Origin: Nostoc mirabile CHAB5784
GTDB taxonomy: Bacteria > Cyanobacteriota > Cyanobacteriia > Cyanobacteriales > Nostocaceae
Reading direction: 5' to 3'
DNA length: 64,000 bases
NCBI RefSeq assembly: GCF_020829645.1
Contig: NZ_JAIVFS010000016.1
Location: 1-64,000, forward strand
Position 1 is the first letter of the stretch. Each line of letters begins with the position of its first letter. Positions 36,541 through 45,526 of the stretch are shown piece after piece. The notes below the pieces were generated by a model. The model did no database searches. It was not told where the DNA came from and was given only the letters and a program-made list of their open reading frames with translations. The position numbers and the translations under genes are program-made.

Positions 36541-37512
36541 ATGACATTTCACATTGAAGAAAACGACCAAAATATGAGTAGCACTTTGCCAGAAATAAGC
36601 ACTAGTAACACAGAGCCAACTAAGCCGTTGTCTAACGATACGACAGAAACAGTCCCTATTAATACAAACCCTAAGAATTTAGCAACCACAGACAATAATG
36701 GAAATAACAACAATAAAAATAATCCCCAACAACTAAGAAGATTAGTAATGGTGACAGGAGATAAAGGAGGTGTTGGTAAGTCAACGTTTGCGAGAGGATT
36801 AGCGCAAACTTACATCGATAACGCAGTAAAATTTGTTGGGTTAGACGCAGATAATTCTAATCCACACTTGATCAGATTTTATGAAAAAGCTGCAAACATT
36901 CATCGTTTAGATATATCTAACTCAGATAAATTAGATGAATTTGTAGATAATTTAAAAGAATTAGTGTATCCAAAATCAAATGAATCTGGGAAAAATCAAG
37001 ATGAACAATCTTTAATACTACTAGAAACGCCATCACAATTTCTGCCAACTTTAAAAATTTTAATAACCGAGATGGGGTTTTTAGATGTAATAAATAATAA
37101 ATGTAAGATGCAGGTGACGATAGTAGTAGTTATTAGCACAATAATTGATTGTATAAATCAACTACTAGAACTATATAGTTTTTGCGGCGTTCGTGTTGAT
37201 TATGTAATAGTAAAAAACTTGTTTTACGGAGAGACAGAACAATTTACTTTTTATGATAGTTCAAAAGAAATAAAAGCAATTGAACAGCAAGCAAAAGCAA
37301 CAGGGCATGATTTCACAAGTATAAATATGCCAAAACTAGCGAAAAAATCCTACGATTATTTAGATGTTAAAAATCTGACATTTAGACAAGGACTTGAACA
37401 AGATGAATATCCGTCTGTATTTGGTAGAGTCTTAAGCTGGCTGAACAATTTTAAAGGGCAAATAAAGCCAAAAAAAGATTTATTTGGCATAGAGAAGATT
37501 TTATCTGAATAG
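36541..37512 (+). CDS. ParA/MinD-like P-loop ATPase
   Basis: I start at the ATG at 36541, which follows an AAAGGA site; upstream codons are repeat. The first 65 residues are a low-complexity Asn/Thr-rich tail, then Walker A VTGDKGGVGKST (about 73-84) and VGLDADNSNPHLI. The ATPase core then differs from classic ParA (ILLETPSQFL in place of DxPP). It is followed 8 bases later by a second P-loop gene, so the two may act as a heteromeric pair, with the third gene (membrane protein) as possible partner. Confidence 0.65.
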   Translation: MTFHIEENDQNMSSTLPEISTSNTEPTKPLSNDTTETVPINTNPKNLATTDNNGNNNNKNNPQQLRRLVMVTGDKGGVGKSTFARGLAQTYIDNAVKFVGLDADNSNPHLIRFYEKAANIHRLDISNSDKLDEFVDNLKELVYPKSNESGKNQDEQSLILLETPSQFLPTLKILITEMGFLDVINNKCKMQVTIVVVISTIIDCINQLLELYSFCGVRVDYVIVKNLFYGETEQFTFYDSSKEIKAIEQQAKATGHDFTSINMPKLAKKSYDYLDVKNLTFRQGLEQDEYPSVFGRVLSWLNNFKGQIKPKKDLFGIEKILSE

Positions 37513-37520
37513 GAATAAAT

Positions 37521-38219
37521 ATGTCAAAGAGAATGATTATAACTGTAGGAGATGCGCGGGTGGGTAAGTCTACAGTTATCAAGCTATTGCTAGAAATGTT
37601 AGCCCAACAAGGAAAACGGATAAAGGTTTATAACCAAGAATCATTCCCTGTATTTCAGGCTTATGAACAATTAGCAACCATTAAAAAGTTTAATTTATCA
37701 AATGACGATGCTGATGCAATAACAGATGACTTAAATCATCCTGAGCTAGATGTGATGATTGTTGATATGCCCGGACAAGATATTGAAAAAATAATTCAAT
37801 ATATCGAGAGTGCTAGCTTATTTGAGGTTGTAGTAAAATTTGGTTGGAATTTAACATTTCTTCAACCTATTTCTCACAGGGAAGACTGTATATATTACTT
37901 AAATGAAATCATCCAGAACGCGACCAATAACGCTAACTACGTGGTGGTGAAAAATTACCATTTTGCGCCAGAATTTAGAGAATATGAGGAAAATATACGG
38001 AAGAAGCTGTTAATAATAGGAGGGACAGAAGTAGAATTAATGGCTCTACATCGTCATCATTATCAAGCGATGGAAAAGACTGGTAAACCATATTCACAAG
38101 TTTGTCAGGATCTATCAATAATTTTATTTTGGAGAAGCTTCATTTTTCAGTGGATTAAAAAGTTTCGTGATTCAGTGATGAATAATAATTTGGCTATTAA
38201 ATATCTAGGGCTTGATTGA
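37521..38219 (+). CDS. Second P-loop NTPase of the trio, 232 aa
   Basis: Walker A GDARVGKST lies at residues 8-16, and a Walker B-like DVMIVDMPGQD near 74-84. The middle and C-terminal parts (YVVVKNYHF, ELMALHRHHYQAM) resemble the same parts of the preceding ATPase (YVIVKNLFYGE), which suggests an old duplication. It ends by overlapping the next start codon (TGATG). Role unknown. Confidence 0.6.
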   Translation: MSKRMIITVGDARVGKSTVIKLLLEMLAQQGKRIKVYNQESFPVFQAYEQLATIKKFNLSNDDADAITDDLNHPELDVMIVDMPGQDIEKIIQYIESASLFEVVVKFGWNLTFLQPISHREDCIYYLNEIIQNATNNANYVVVKNYHFAPEFREYEENIRKKLLIIGGTEVELMALHRHHYQAMEKTGKPYSQVCQDLSIILFWRSFIFQWIKKFRDSVMNNNLAIKYLGLD

Positions 38220-38812
38220 TGACACTACAAGACACATTACAAGGCTACTCCCCATCAGAACAAAAACGCATAGTTGAAGGGGCATATCAACTAGGAATTA
38301 CGCCAGACGATCCAACGTTTAGGATGATGGCGACACTGGGCAGATATGAAGAAACGATGATAGACCTCCAGGCAAGAATGGAGGCAATGATAGAAGCGTG
38401 GGCAGCACTGATAGACCAAAAACTGGAGAAGACAAGCAAACAAGCCGAGTCAATGCATTATACAGTTGTCTCTAGTGCCGTGCGTGATGAGATCAAAAAA
38501 ATCAAGCCCATCGGCACAGGTATGAAAGTGCAGGGAGGCTGGGGATTGGGAACAGTATCTCTTGTGTGTGGATTAGTAGCGGCTGGCAGTACCTTGTTGG
38601 GTTCCTTGACAACGTGGAATGTTGTTTCAAACTTAGGAACAAATCAGTCAGTAGTAGTTTCACGTAACGAGATCAAGATTCTCCAATGGGCAAAATCCCA
38701 AGAGGGGAAACAGATGTATCAAATCATCTTAAAAAATCAAGCAGCAATTGAAGCCTGTCAAACACAGCAGAGTAAAACCCAAGGCTATTGTTTAATTCAA
38801 GTGAGTAAGTAG
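38219..38812 (+). CDS. Hypothetical membrane protein of the NTPase operon, 197 aa
   Basis: I choose the ATG at 38219, sharing one base with the preceding stop (TGATG), over the TTG at 38216. The N-terminal 95 residues are helical and amphipathic (SEQKRIVEGAYQLGITPDDP, RMEAMIEAWAALIDQKLEKT), followed by one membrane segment (VSLVCGLVAAGSTLLGSLTTW, about 112-132) and a C-terminal domain with two cysteines near the end. Fits a membrane anchor for the two upstream NTPases. Family not recognised with certainty. Confidence 0.6.
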   Translation: MTLQDTLQGYSPSEQKRIVEGAYQLGITPDDPTFRMMATLGRYEETMIDLQARMEAMIEAWAALIDQKLEKTSKQAESMHYTVVSSAVRDEIKKIKPIGTGMKVQGGWGLGTVSLVCGLVAAGSTLLGSLTTWNVVSNLGTNQSVVVSRNEIKILQWAKSQEGKQMYQIILKNQAAIEACQTQQSKTQGYCLIQVSK

Positions 38813-39469
38813 CTAACCTACTTTCAGGTAATCTTGTTCGATGTATCCAAGTTTACTAGCTTCAATCAGAGCATTGACGCGATCCCTGACATCTAACTTA
38901 GCAAAAATCTTGTTAATATGGCCTTTGACGGTACTTTCAGTAATAAATAACTGCTCGGCAATCAGCTTATTAGAAAAACCAGCTGCCATCAAAGAGATAA
39001 TTTGCATCTCAGTGGCGCTAAGATGATCTTGGTAAGTCTTCCCCTTAATTTTCTGCTGGAAAAAAAAATTATGTCGGCTAATATCAGGGTCAAAAAAAGA
39101 CTTGCTATCGTAGAAGGTGGTTTTAATTGCTTCTAAAATCAGGGGAACATTATTCTTCTTGAGAATGTAAGAATCAGCCCCTACATTTAAAGCAGACTGG
39201 ACAATACTCTGAGAATAATGAGAAGAAAGAACAACAATCTTAATGTTGCTTGTATTGGCTTTGATTTGTTTAATGACTTCGACCCCAGAGACATCAGGCA
39301 AGCCAATATCTACTAATACCACATCAGGAGTTAACTCTTCAACTAGTTTAACTCCTTCATTCCCAGTCCGAGCAATCCCTACCATCTGCATATCTGGTTG
39401 TTGATTAATAGCAGTAGTTATTCCTAATCGGATTAGCTCCTCATCCTCAATAATTACTAATCGAATCAT
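38813..39469 (-). CDS. NarL/FixJ-type response regulator
   Basis: The receiver domain (1-120) has the acidic pair E8/D9 (IIEDEE), phospho-acceptor D54 in VVLVDIGLPDVSG and the conserved lysine in ADSYILKK. The C-terminal LuxR-type HTH (about 148-208) contains LSATEMQIISLMAAGFSNKLIA and STVKGHINKIFAKLDVRDR. It would bind DNA as a phosphorylated dimer. It converges with the NTPase operon (stops adjacent) and is divergent from the histidine kinase gene, its likely partner. Confidence 0.9.
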   Translation of the reverse strand: MIRLVIIEDEELIRLGITTAINQQPDMQMVGIARTGNEGVKLVEELTPDVVLVDIGLPDVSGVEVIKQIKANTSNIKIVVLSSHYSQSIVQSALNVGADSYILKKNNVPLILEAIKTTFYDSKSFFDPDISRHNFFFQQKIKGKTYQDHLSATEMQIISLMAAGFSNKLIAEQLFITESTVKGHINKIFAKLDVRDRVNALIEASKLGYIEQDYLKVG

Positions 39470-39675
39470 ATAGGGCTTTAATTACTTCGGCTGTAAGATA
39501 CTTAAATATTTATAACATAGTTATTGATATTAAGTATTTTACTTTTTGTGTATGTAATCATAAAATATAAGCAGGTAAGAAAAATTCTTGCTAAATAAAT
39601 GAAAAAAGATTTTTAGTATTAAAACTTGCTTGTATAGAAAATCTTTGATGGTTAAAATAAAAATATTCTAAAATT
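39470..39675. other. Intergenic region upstream of the response regulator
   Basis: Very AT-rich; presumably holds the response-regulator promoter. No distinct motif was found apart from the MITE-like element that begins at 39676. Confidence 0.3.
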
Positions 39676-39835
39676 GTAAGAATTCAGCACGGGCTAAACG
39701 CCCCGCTATCCATGTACAGGAGTCAGAAGTCAGAATTTATAAAAGGTTTGATATTCCAAGTACATTTATGGGTCAAATGAGTCCCTGATTCTTCTACTGT
39801 TCTGACTCCTGAATTCAGAAGGACTGAATTCTTAC
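39676..39835. repeat. MITE-like repeat with perfect 12-base terminal inverted repeats, copy B
   Basis: Ends are GTAAGAATTCAG and CTGAATTCTTAC. The 160-base body is an inverted copy of 30532-30704 and has no coding capacity. It sits in the control region between the response regulator and histidine kinase genes. Confidence 0.7.
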
Positions 39836-39910
39836 CTAAAATTTCTAAACATAATTAGCATTTATTCATAAAAGTAGCCAAAATAACAATCTTTCGCTGG
39901 TAGCATAGTT

Positions 39911-40699
39911 ATGCAACAGGAAGTTTTAAGCAAACAGTTGGATTTCTCAGCCTTACTCCATGATGTGTCAAATTCTTTTAAAGGGGCATCGTTGATTGTA
40001 AACCAGTTAATTGATGGCGCTTATGGATACTCTCTAGAAGAAATCAGACCATTTCTGATAGCCCTACGGGATACTAATGACCGGGGTATGAGCTTGGTTG
40101 AAGCTAACAGAGTCTCTCAAGAAGCTAGACCAGTAACAGTAGCTCAGTTTGATATGTTAAGTTTTTTACAAAATAATTATTCTCGATTCAAACCAATAGC
40201 GCAGTATCATTCCTTGAATCTCCACTATGAAACACAAGTAACATACAAGCATGGAACGCAAGTACAAGGTGACAGCATAAGTATTGACAGAATGCTGTGT
40301 AATCTTGTGACAAATGCTATTAAGTACACCAAGCGAGGAGATATCTTTTTAAGGCTGCTCAATCAAGAAGATGATTTAATTGTTGAGATTGAAGATACCG
40401 GCTGTGGGATTGCCGCCGAACAAATTTCCAATATATTTATCCCGTTATGGCAATCGTCTACGGTGGAGCGTAGCTCATCGCCAAATAGCAATTTATTACA
40501 TCAATCAGGGATGGGACTAGGACTGTACATCGCCTTATGTGTGGCTCATGCTCATGGTTTGAGGATAAGCGTAAACTCAGTAGTTAGACAAGGAACTAAA
40601 TTCACCATTATATTTCCTTACAAAGATAACGGGGTTTATGGGATTGATGATAGGATGTTGCCCAAGTCACAGAGGTTACAAGATGCGTTACCTATATGA
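39911..40699 (+). CDS. Soluble histidine kinase without sensor domain
   Basis: The 262-residue protein starts almost at the H-box (LLHDVSNSFKG, H17), followed by a helical dimerisation segment and the ATPase domain: N-box MLCNLVTNAIKYT (N131, N135), G1 EDTGCGI (162-166), F-box-like NIFIPLWQ and G2 GMGLGLYIA (about 198-206). There is no transmembrane or PAS/GAF domain, so any input must come through a partner. The membrane protein gene overlapping its 3' end is one candidate. The response regulator on the other strand is the likely target. Confidence 0.85.
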   Translation: MQQEVLSKQLDFSALLHDVSNSFKGASLIVNQLIDGAYGYSLEEIRPFLIALRDTNDRGMSLVEANRVSQEARPVTVAQFDMLSFLQNNYSRFKPIAQYHSLNLHYETQVTYKHGTQVQGDSISIDRMLCNLVTNAIKYTKRGDIFLRLLNQEDDLIVEIEDTGCGIAAEQISNIFIPLWQSSTVERSSSPNSNLLHQSGMGLGLYIALCVAHAHGLRISVNSVVRQGTKFTIIFPYKDNGVYGIDDRMLPKSQRLQDALPI

Positions 40700-40925
40700 T
40701 GTGAAACTTTGGGACAGGATTGAAACAGGAGTTGAATTTCTAATTTTTGTGGCTTTGATGATAGCGGCAATCATCAAACTGGGCCACAACGATTTTCTAC
40801 AAGCATTGTTTTACATAGTATTAGCTGTCATCATCTCGCCCTGGTCACAATTCGAGCGGGTGACGAAGCGATATGTTTTAGTAAGTGCGTACATTCTTGG
40901 GTTGTTTGTCGGGTATTTTAGTTAG
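40683..40925 (+). CDS. Small membrane protein overlapping the kinase gene, 80 aa
   Basis: I take the ATG at 40683 (MRYLYDVKLWDRIE), inside the last codons of the kinase gene, giving a 17-base overlap. Three hydrophobic segments (GVEFLIFVALMIAAII, FLQALFYIVLAVIISPW and YVLVSAYILGLFVGYF) indicate an integral membrane protein. Coupling to the kinase gene suggests it recruits or signals to the soluble kinase. It converges with the T4SS operon, overlapping its last gene by four bases. Confidence 0.65.
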   Translation: MRYLYDVKLWDRIETGVEFLIFVALMIAAIIKLGHNDFLQALFYIVLAVIISPWSQFERVTKRYVLVSAYILGLFVGYFS

Positions 40926-41698
40926 TCTAACTCTGGGCCGTCAGAAGATCGCTCGTTTTGTTGTTGCTGTGACGGTGGCTGTTGCTGTTGCTGTCTAATA
41001 TCAAAGTTGATCAGCTTTTGTGTTTCTTGTGGTGAAAGGTGATTGTGTATTACCTTGTATTCTTCCTTAGCATCTACTTTATAAGCACTAAAAGCACTCT
41101 GATTATCACTTTTGCGCCAAACAGTCAGACGCTGCATACCTTCTTTCATCAACAAATTTAATCGATAAGCCATGCCTTCATAGACTCGACCGCCAATAGT
41201 ATCTTGTCCCTTTGTGACTACAATATTCATCAGTGCAGGAATGAGAGACTTTTTAGCAACCTCATCATTTTCACTCTCAACCGATTTTGACTGTTGGCTG
41301 TCAACAAAAGGCAGTTTGCGCCCTTTAGTTTCTAATATCTGCTGCAAGAATGTCTTTTTCTTTTCATTGATCAAATCTTCAACTCTTGTTGAGTTATCTA
41401 TATCAGGTGTTTCCTCGGATTTATTTAAACCAAATTTTTGAGCGTACTCTTGGTAGTATTTTTCCTTAAGGGATTGCCTGTAATCTTCAGTACTTTGAGC
41501 ATTTTGGGACACAGATAAAGTATTTCTCACCTCACCAATAATATTTTCGCGCTGTGTGGGGTCTAGTGCGGGGGTTATTGACGGTGAAGGTGGGTGTTTC
41601 TCCATCATCAGCGCCAGTCTGTAGGCCATTTGGTTGTCAGAAAAGCCACTGTTGCGGTTGATGATAGTGATGGTTTGTGCCACTGAGCTAGATTGCAT
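40922..41698 (-). CDS. Hypothetical last gene of the transfer operon, 258 aa
   Basis: Begins 5 bases after the preceding DUF3854 gene and is transcribed with it. Soluble, with a charged Gln/Lys-rich middle (EDYRQSLKEKYYQEYAQKFGL) and a central repeat of a MAYRLNLLM motif: MAYRLALMM near residue 24 and MAYRLNLLM near 175. A poly-Gln/Pro tail ends it. The doubled motif may mark two copies of a short DNA- or protein-binding helix. No family recognised. Confidence 0.6.
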   Translation of the reverse strand: MQSSSVAQTITIINRNSGFSDNQMAYRLALMMEKHPPSPSITPALDPTQRENIIGEVRNTLSVSQNAQSTEDYRQSLKEKYYQEYAQKFGLNKSEETPDIDNSTRVEDLINEKKKTFLQQILETKGRKLPFVDSQQSKSVESENDEVAKKSLIPALMNIVVTKGQDTIGGRVYEGMAYRLNLLMKEGMQRLTVWRKSDNQSAFSAYKVDAKEEYKVIHNHLSPQETQKLINFDIRQQQQQPPSQQQQNERSSDGPELD

Positions 41699-41703
41699 AG
41701 GTA

Positions 41704-44700
41704 TTACAATTCTAATTCCTGTGAATTAGTAGTAGGTTGTTGCGGAGTGTGAGATTTTTGCAAATGTACTTCAACCTTGGGCGTATAGGTATTGTTAATA
41801 ATCTGGCTACGAGTATTGAGCAAATCCTGAATCACATCACTCAAAGGAGGAAGTGAGATATTCGTTTGCCCTTTGTTGCGCTGCACGACTTGACTTTGAA
41901 GTAGAATTTTCTGGTAAAGTTCACGCTGTTCACCAACAGTTAATTTTCCAGTTTGCTGAATTTTAGATTGAAATTCTGAATGTCCTTGAGCTACAACCTC
42001 ATTCCAAGAACTATCTTTTTCTAACTGCTCCCAATATTGTTTCAATATAGGATGCAGTGGTAGTACAACGTTATCTAACCCAGAAGAAAATTTGGGTCGT
42101 TTTGTTGGTTGTGATGGTGTTGTGGTTTTAGGTGTTGGTGTAGTTGAGCGTGATACAGCACTCTTGTTGTGTGATTGTGTTGTGCTATCAGTGCCATTCG
42201 GCGTAGATTGATATGGCTGCTGAGAATCTAAATTACGGGCAATTTCGGGATGAAGGGACAAGTCGAGATCGGGGGTGTGTGTCGGGTCGCCGAACAAGCC
42301 TTGATAATTAATGTGAAGTTTTTGAGCCAATAATCTTAACTTCTCCAAATCACCTTCAGTGATAGCCATCGCTTGGACTTGATGAGTCATACCAGTGTCA
42401 GTTTTCTCAAACTGAAAGCGAACAGCTTCCCTAGTAGTACCATTGTGTTCAGTTTTGAGTAATTGCAGAGTAGATGTATTGTCAGTGGTTTGCCGAAAAA
42501 GAATCCGGTAATTGCCCAAGATTAAATCGTCTTTCTCGAAGCTAGTAATAGTTTGTGTGAGAATTTTTAATACCTCGTTTTCTTTGAAACTTTCTAAAAT
42601 ATTGTGTGTGCCTTTAGGAGAGACTGAACCAACGACAGAGGCTATTTGGCGAGGGTCTTCATCAACAGAGGGCAATTCTTTACCAGCTTTGAGGTAGTCA
42701 GCCACTAACAAAAACTCCTGCCTTTCAATAGGCAGAATGTTAATTTGTTTTTCTATCCAAGTTTTTTGCTCATCCTCTATTTCTGTGTAAGAAAGTTTAA
42801 TATTGCCTACGTGTCCCCATTTATCAGCTTGAAAAGTCATTAACTCTACATCGTCATGACGACGATAGATACTGTATTTATCAGCGCCATGATTCTTAAT
42901 TACAAAAGCATCAGCATGGTAGATTTTGCTACTGGTCTGCTGTTGTTCATCTTTAGCCTCAACACCATATTTTTTTAACAAAGTATAAGCAGCAAAAGCT
43001 ATTTGTTTATTCTCGCTAGCTGACAAGCGCTTTCTAAAAAAATTAGGCTCATAAAGTGTAACATTTTCTTTTTTAGCCCAAGAAGAACTAGTTACAGGAG
43101 TTTCAGTTGGCTGGGCTGGCTCAGGGGCAACATCTATATGAATAATGTCTGAATCAATAACTTTTATATCTATAATTTGTGAACCAAGGTCAATAGATGG
43201 TTGACGACGATTCTTGTGAAATACATTCATGTTTGGTTCTAATTCGGGAGCATCTGTCACAGTAGAGTCTCCTTTTTGTTGAGCAATTGTTTTGACTGTG
43301 CCATCTTTGAGCTTGATAGTAAAACGTAAACTATCAAGTTGATTTTGATGCCATGACTCTAGAGATATAGCCCCGGCAGATAGCTTTTCAAAACTTTCTC
43401 CTCCCTGTGCCACTATAAAATCATCTACACCTTTGTGTGGGCCTGGCAGCGTTACTACCTTCACGACAGAACCAAATTCTTGCAATAAGTTTCCTGTCTG
43501 ACAAATATCTCTTTGGATATTGAGCTTAGTTTCAGGCTTCGTTTCATAATCAAAGCAGATTTTGATTTCTCTACTAGGTGTAGCGAAAACAGCTAACTCT
43601 TCTGCCAGATAGGAATCACCAATTTTCTTGCCCCACTCGTTTTTAGGTGAGCGATAGCCGGAGGAAATTCCCGGTAGTCCGATGGCTGCGTAACCTTGGC
43701 TTAACAGACTGGCTGCTTTTTTGGCCCCCTCGGTAATGGTGATGGGAATGTTATGTTTACACACACAATACCAAAAACCACTCAAGCGATCGCTATCGGT
43801 GGGGTTTACTCCAGCCTTTGAGTAAATATTTTGGGCAATAACGAGCGGAACATTTAGCAGGAAAATACTCAATTCTACCGATGGTGGATGCTCATATTTG
43901 ACGAATTTCCCTTCAACCACCACATATTTACCATCTTTTTTTACGGTTTTGGGTCTGGGGCGATTTGGCTTATAACATCCCCATTCTTTAACTTGAGGTT
44001 GCTCACCAGGGTTAAGATTAGCAAATGTGCGCGGGTCTACTCCTGAATTACACCACCAACCACCCGCATCTAAGTTGGAATAGAGTTCTAGAAGCCTAAT
44101 GGACAGGCTACCTGTATTTGTACGTGAGAGTTTGTCGCTGATCATGAGCCGTTCCCAAGCTTCATGTTCGCCACCGACATAGCTAAAATGAAGACTAGAG
44201 AAGTTGAGATGTGCAATCTCTCCTGAGATCGCACTGCCTACTACTAGCTCGTGCCAATGTTGTGGATCAATATGTTCTGGGTGAGCCGGGATATCTTGAG
44301 TATTTTGTGGGTTAAGTTTTTCACTACTGATTGGGATTTTCTGGTCGCTAATCAACTCTACTGTTAAATGCTCATCGCCAATTTCATGAGAATTAATCAC
44401 TTCACTCTGCTCATAGTCTTCATGAATGTCATTCTTTTGCACAACATCTTCTTCTAAAATGGAGGAATTATCTACAATAAGAGCAAATGATATATCTTTG
44501 ATTTCACCTGCATCCGTGACGGAATCATTTCTGTTTGTAAAATATTGATATTCCAGAGTATTATTGCTTTCAACTTGTATACTTAAAAAGTCAACGACTG
44601 TACCCGAAGGAGGAAGGTTTTTGGGAAAATTCGGGTTGGGTAAAACTGGAGGTAAATCAGGATCAGGAGGAAAATTCGGTGGTGTTATATCATTACTACC

Positions 44701-44982
44701 GGGGAGAAGTTTAGGCAATAAATATGCCAACATCTCTTCTACTTGTTCTATTTCCTCATCTGTTACACCTTCAAAGTTACCTTTAGACCATTTCCAACCA
44801 CCATCCTCATCAGGAGTAAGGAAATAAGTTTCTTCTCCTATTTCAATTCGACATTTTAAATCAATAGCTGATTCTATTGATTTATAAATAAACTCTCCTA
44901 AAGGATAAATAAAAGCTCTAATAAAATGCTGACTAGCTCTAGCGTAAGCGGAAGTGAGTTGTAGATGTCGTTCATCAAACAT
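41704..44982 (-). CDS. DUF3854 (Toprim-like) domain protein, 1092 aa
   Basis: The N-terminal 225 residues are acidic and of unknown fold. The DUF3854 domain lies around 310-540: WGCYKPNRPRP, ITITEGAKKAASLLSQGYAAIGLPG (Toprim-like nucleotidyl site) and IKICFDYETKP (acidic strand), then GPHKGVDDFIVAQGG. In cyanobacterial plasmids DUF3854 is common in replication and transfer proteins. No helicase motifs follow; instead there is a second unknown domain (about 640-920) and a disordered Thr/Pro tail. Best guess is a transfer-associated primase-type protein, in line with its place after VirD4. Confidence 0.65.
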   Translation of the reverse strand: MFDERHLQLTSAYARASQHFIRAFIYPLGEFIYKSIESAIDLKCRIEIGEETYFLTPDEDGGWKWSKGNFEGVTDEEIEQVEEMLAYLLPKLLPGSNDITPPNFPPDPDLPPVLPNPNFPKNLPPSGTVVDFLSIQVESNNTLEYQYFTNRNDSVTDAGEIKDISFALIVDNSSILEEDVVQKNDIHEDYEQSEVINSHEIGDEHLTVELISDQKIPISSEKLNPQNTQDIPAHPEHIDPQHWHELVVGSAISGEIAHLNFSSLHFSYVGGEHEAWERLMISDKLSRTNTGSLSIRLLELYSNLDAGGWWCNSGVDPRTFANLNPGEQPQVKEWGCYKPNRPRPKTVKKDGKYVVVEGKFVKYEHPPSVELSIFLLNVPLVIAQNIYSKAGVNPTDSDRLSGFWYCVCKHNIPITITEGAKKAASLLSQGYAAIGLPGISSGYRSPKNEWGKKIGDSYLAEELAVFATPSREIKICFDYETKPETKLNIQRDICQTGNLLQEFGSVVKVVTLPGPHKGVDDFIVAQGGESFEKLSAGAISLESWHQNQLDSLRFTIKLKDGTVKTIAQQKGDSTVTDAPELEPNMNVFHKNRRQPSIDLGSQIIDIKVIDSDIIHIDVAPEPAQPTETPVTSSSWAKKENVTLYEPNFFRKRLSASENKQIAFAAYTLLKKYGVEAKDEQQQTSSKIYHADAFVIKNHGADKYSIYRRHDDVELMTFQADKWGHVGNIKLSYTEIEDEQKTWIEKQINILPIERQEFLLVADYLKAGKELPSVDEDPRQIASVVGSVSPKGTHNILESFKENEVLKILTQTITSFEKDDLILGNYRILFRQTTDNTSTLQLLKTEHNGTTREAVRFQFEKTDTGMTHQVQAMAITEGDLEKLRLLAQKLHINYQGLFGDPTHTPDLDLSLHPEIARNLDSQQPYQSTPNGTDSTTQSHNKSAVSRSTTPTPKTTTPSQPTKRPKFSSGLDNVVLPLHPILKQYWEQLEKDSSWNEVVAQGHSEFQSKIQQTGKLTVGEQRELYQKILLQSQVVQRNKGQTNISLPPLSDVIQDLLNTRSQIINNTYTPKVEVHLQKSHTPQQPTTNSQELEL

Positions 44983-45033
44983 ATTTTTTGTTAATTATTT
45001 ATTTATACACTGTGCCTTGTGCTGTACTCTTGT

Positions 45034-45522
45034 TTAGGAACAACAGTTGCAGCGGATTTGCAAATATTTATTATTAACAGGGTTTTCTAAGATCCGAGAA
45101 CAAGATTGACGTAAAACCTCATATTGTTGCCACTTAGCCCCCAAGTATTTGATATCAATGAGCTTACCTTGGGGTGTAACCCGATTAAAAACAATATGAA
45201 TGTAAACGTTACTTGGATTAATATTAACAAAACAAATGTATTGCAAATCATGCCAGCCAATACCGTGAATATATTGATTAACAATTTGAATACATAATTG
45301 TTGATTTAGCTTGATATAAATATTTCTCAAACTGATGACAATATAGATTCCCAAACTCTTAAGTCTTGGTCTAGTTCCAGACAAGGTATTAAAATCGTCA
45401 ATGATTTGAGTTAGAGGAAGATTAATGTCAATGAAACTACCATTAGCGAGAATATACTGTTGAGATAAAGTTTTAATTAAGTCAAAATTATCAATCTTCA
45501 ATTCTTCAATAGTCATTTTCAT
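45034..45522 (-). CDS. Relaxase-fold protein lacking catalytic histidines (pseudo-relaxase)
   Basis: I start at the ATG at 45522, 4 bases after the VirD4 stop, giving 162 residues. The central part follows the MOBP/VirD2-type relaxase pattern: TRPRLKSLGIYIVISL (compare NPRTKKPxYHISLSF), LCIQIVNQYIHGIGWHDLQY (compare a helix then GxxDxQY), and VNINPSNVYIHIVFNRV (compare HxDTDxxHxHIVxNRV). Of the three metal-binding histidines only the last is kept (I101, Y107, H109), and the histidine in YHIS is isoleucine. The N-terminal catalytic tyrosine segment is not evident. It is probably catalytically dead and may present DNA or relaxase to the coupling protein. Confidence 0.55.
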   Translation of the reverse strand: MKMTIEELKIDNFDLIKTLSQQYILANGSFIDINLPLTQIIDDFNTLSGTRPRLKSLGIYIVISLRNIYIKLNQQLCIQIVNQYIHGIGWHDLQYICFVNINPSNVYIHIVFNRVTPQGKLIDIKYLGAKWQQYEVLRQSCSRILENPVNNKYLQIRCNCCS

Positions 45523-45526
45523 AATA

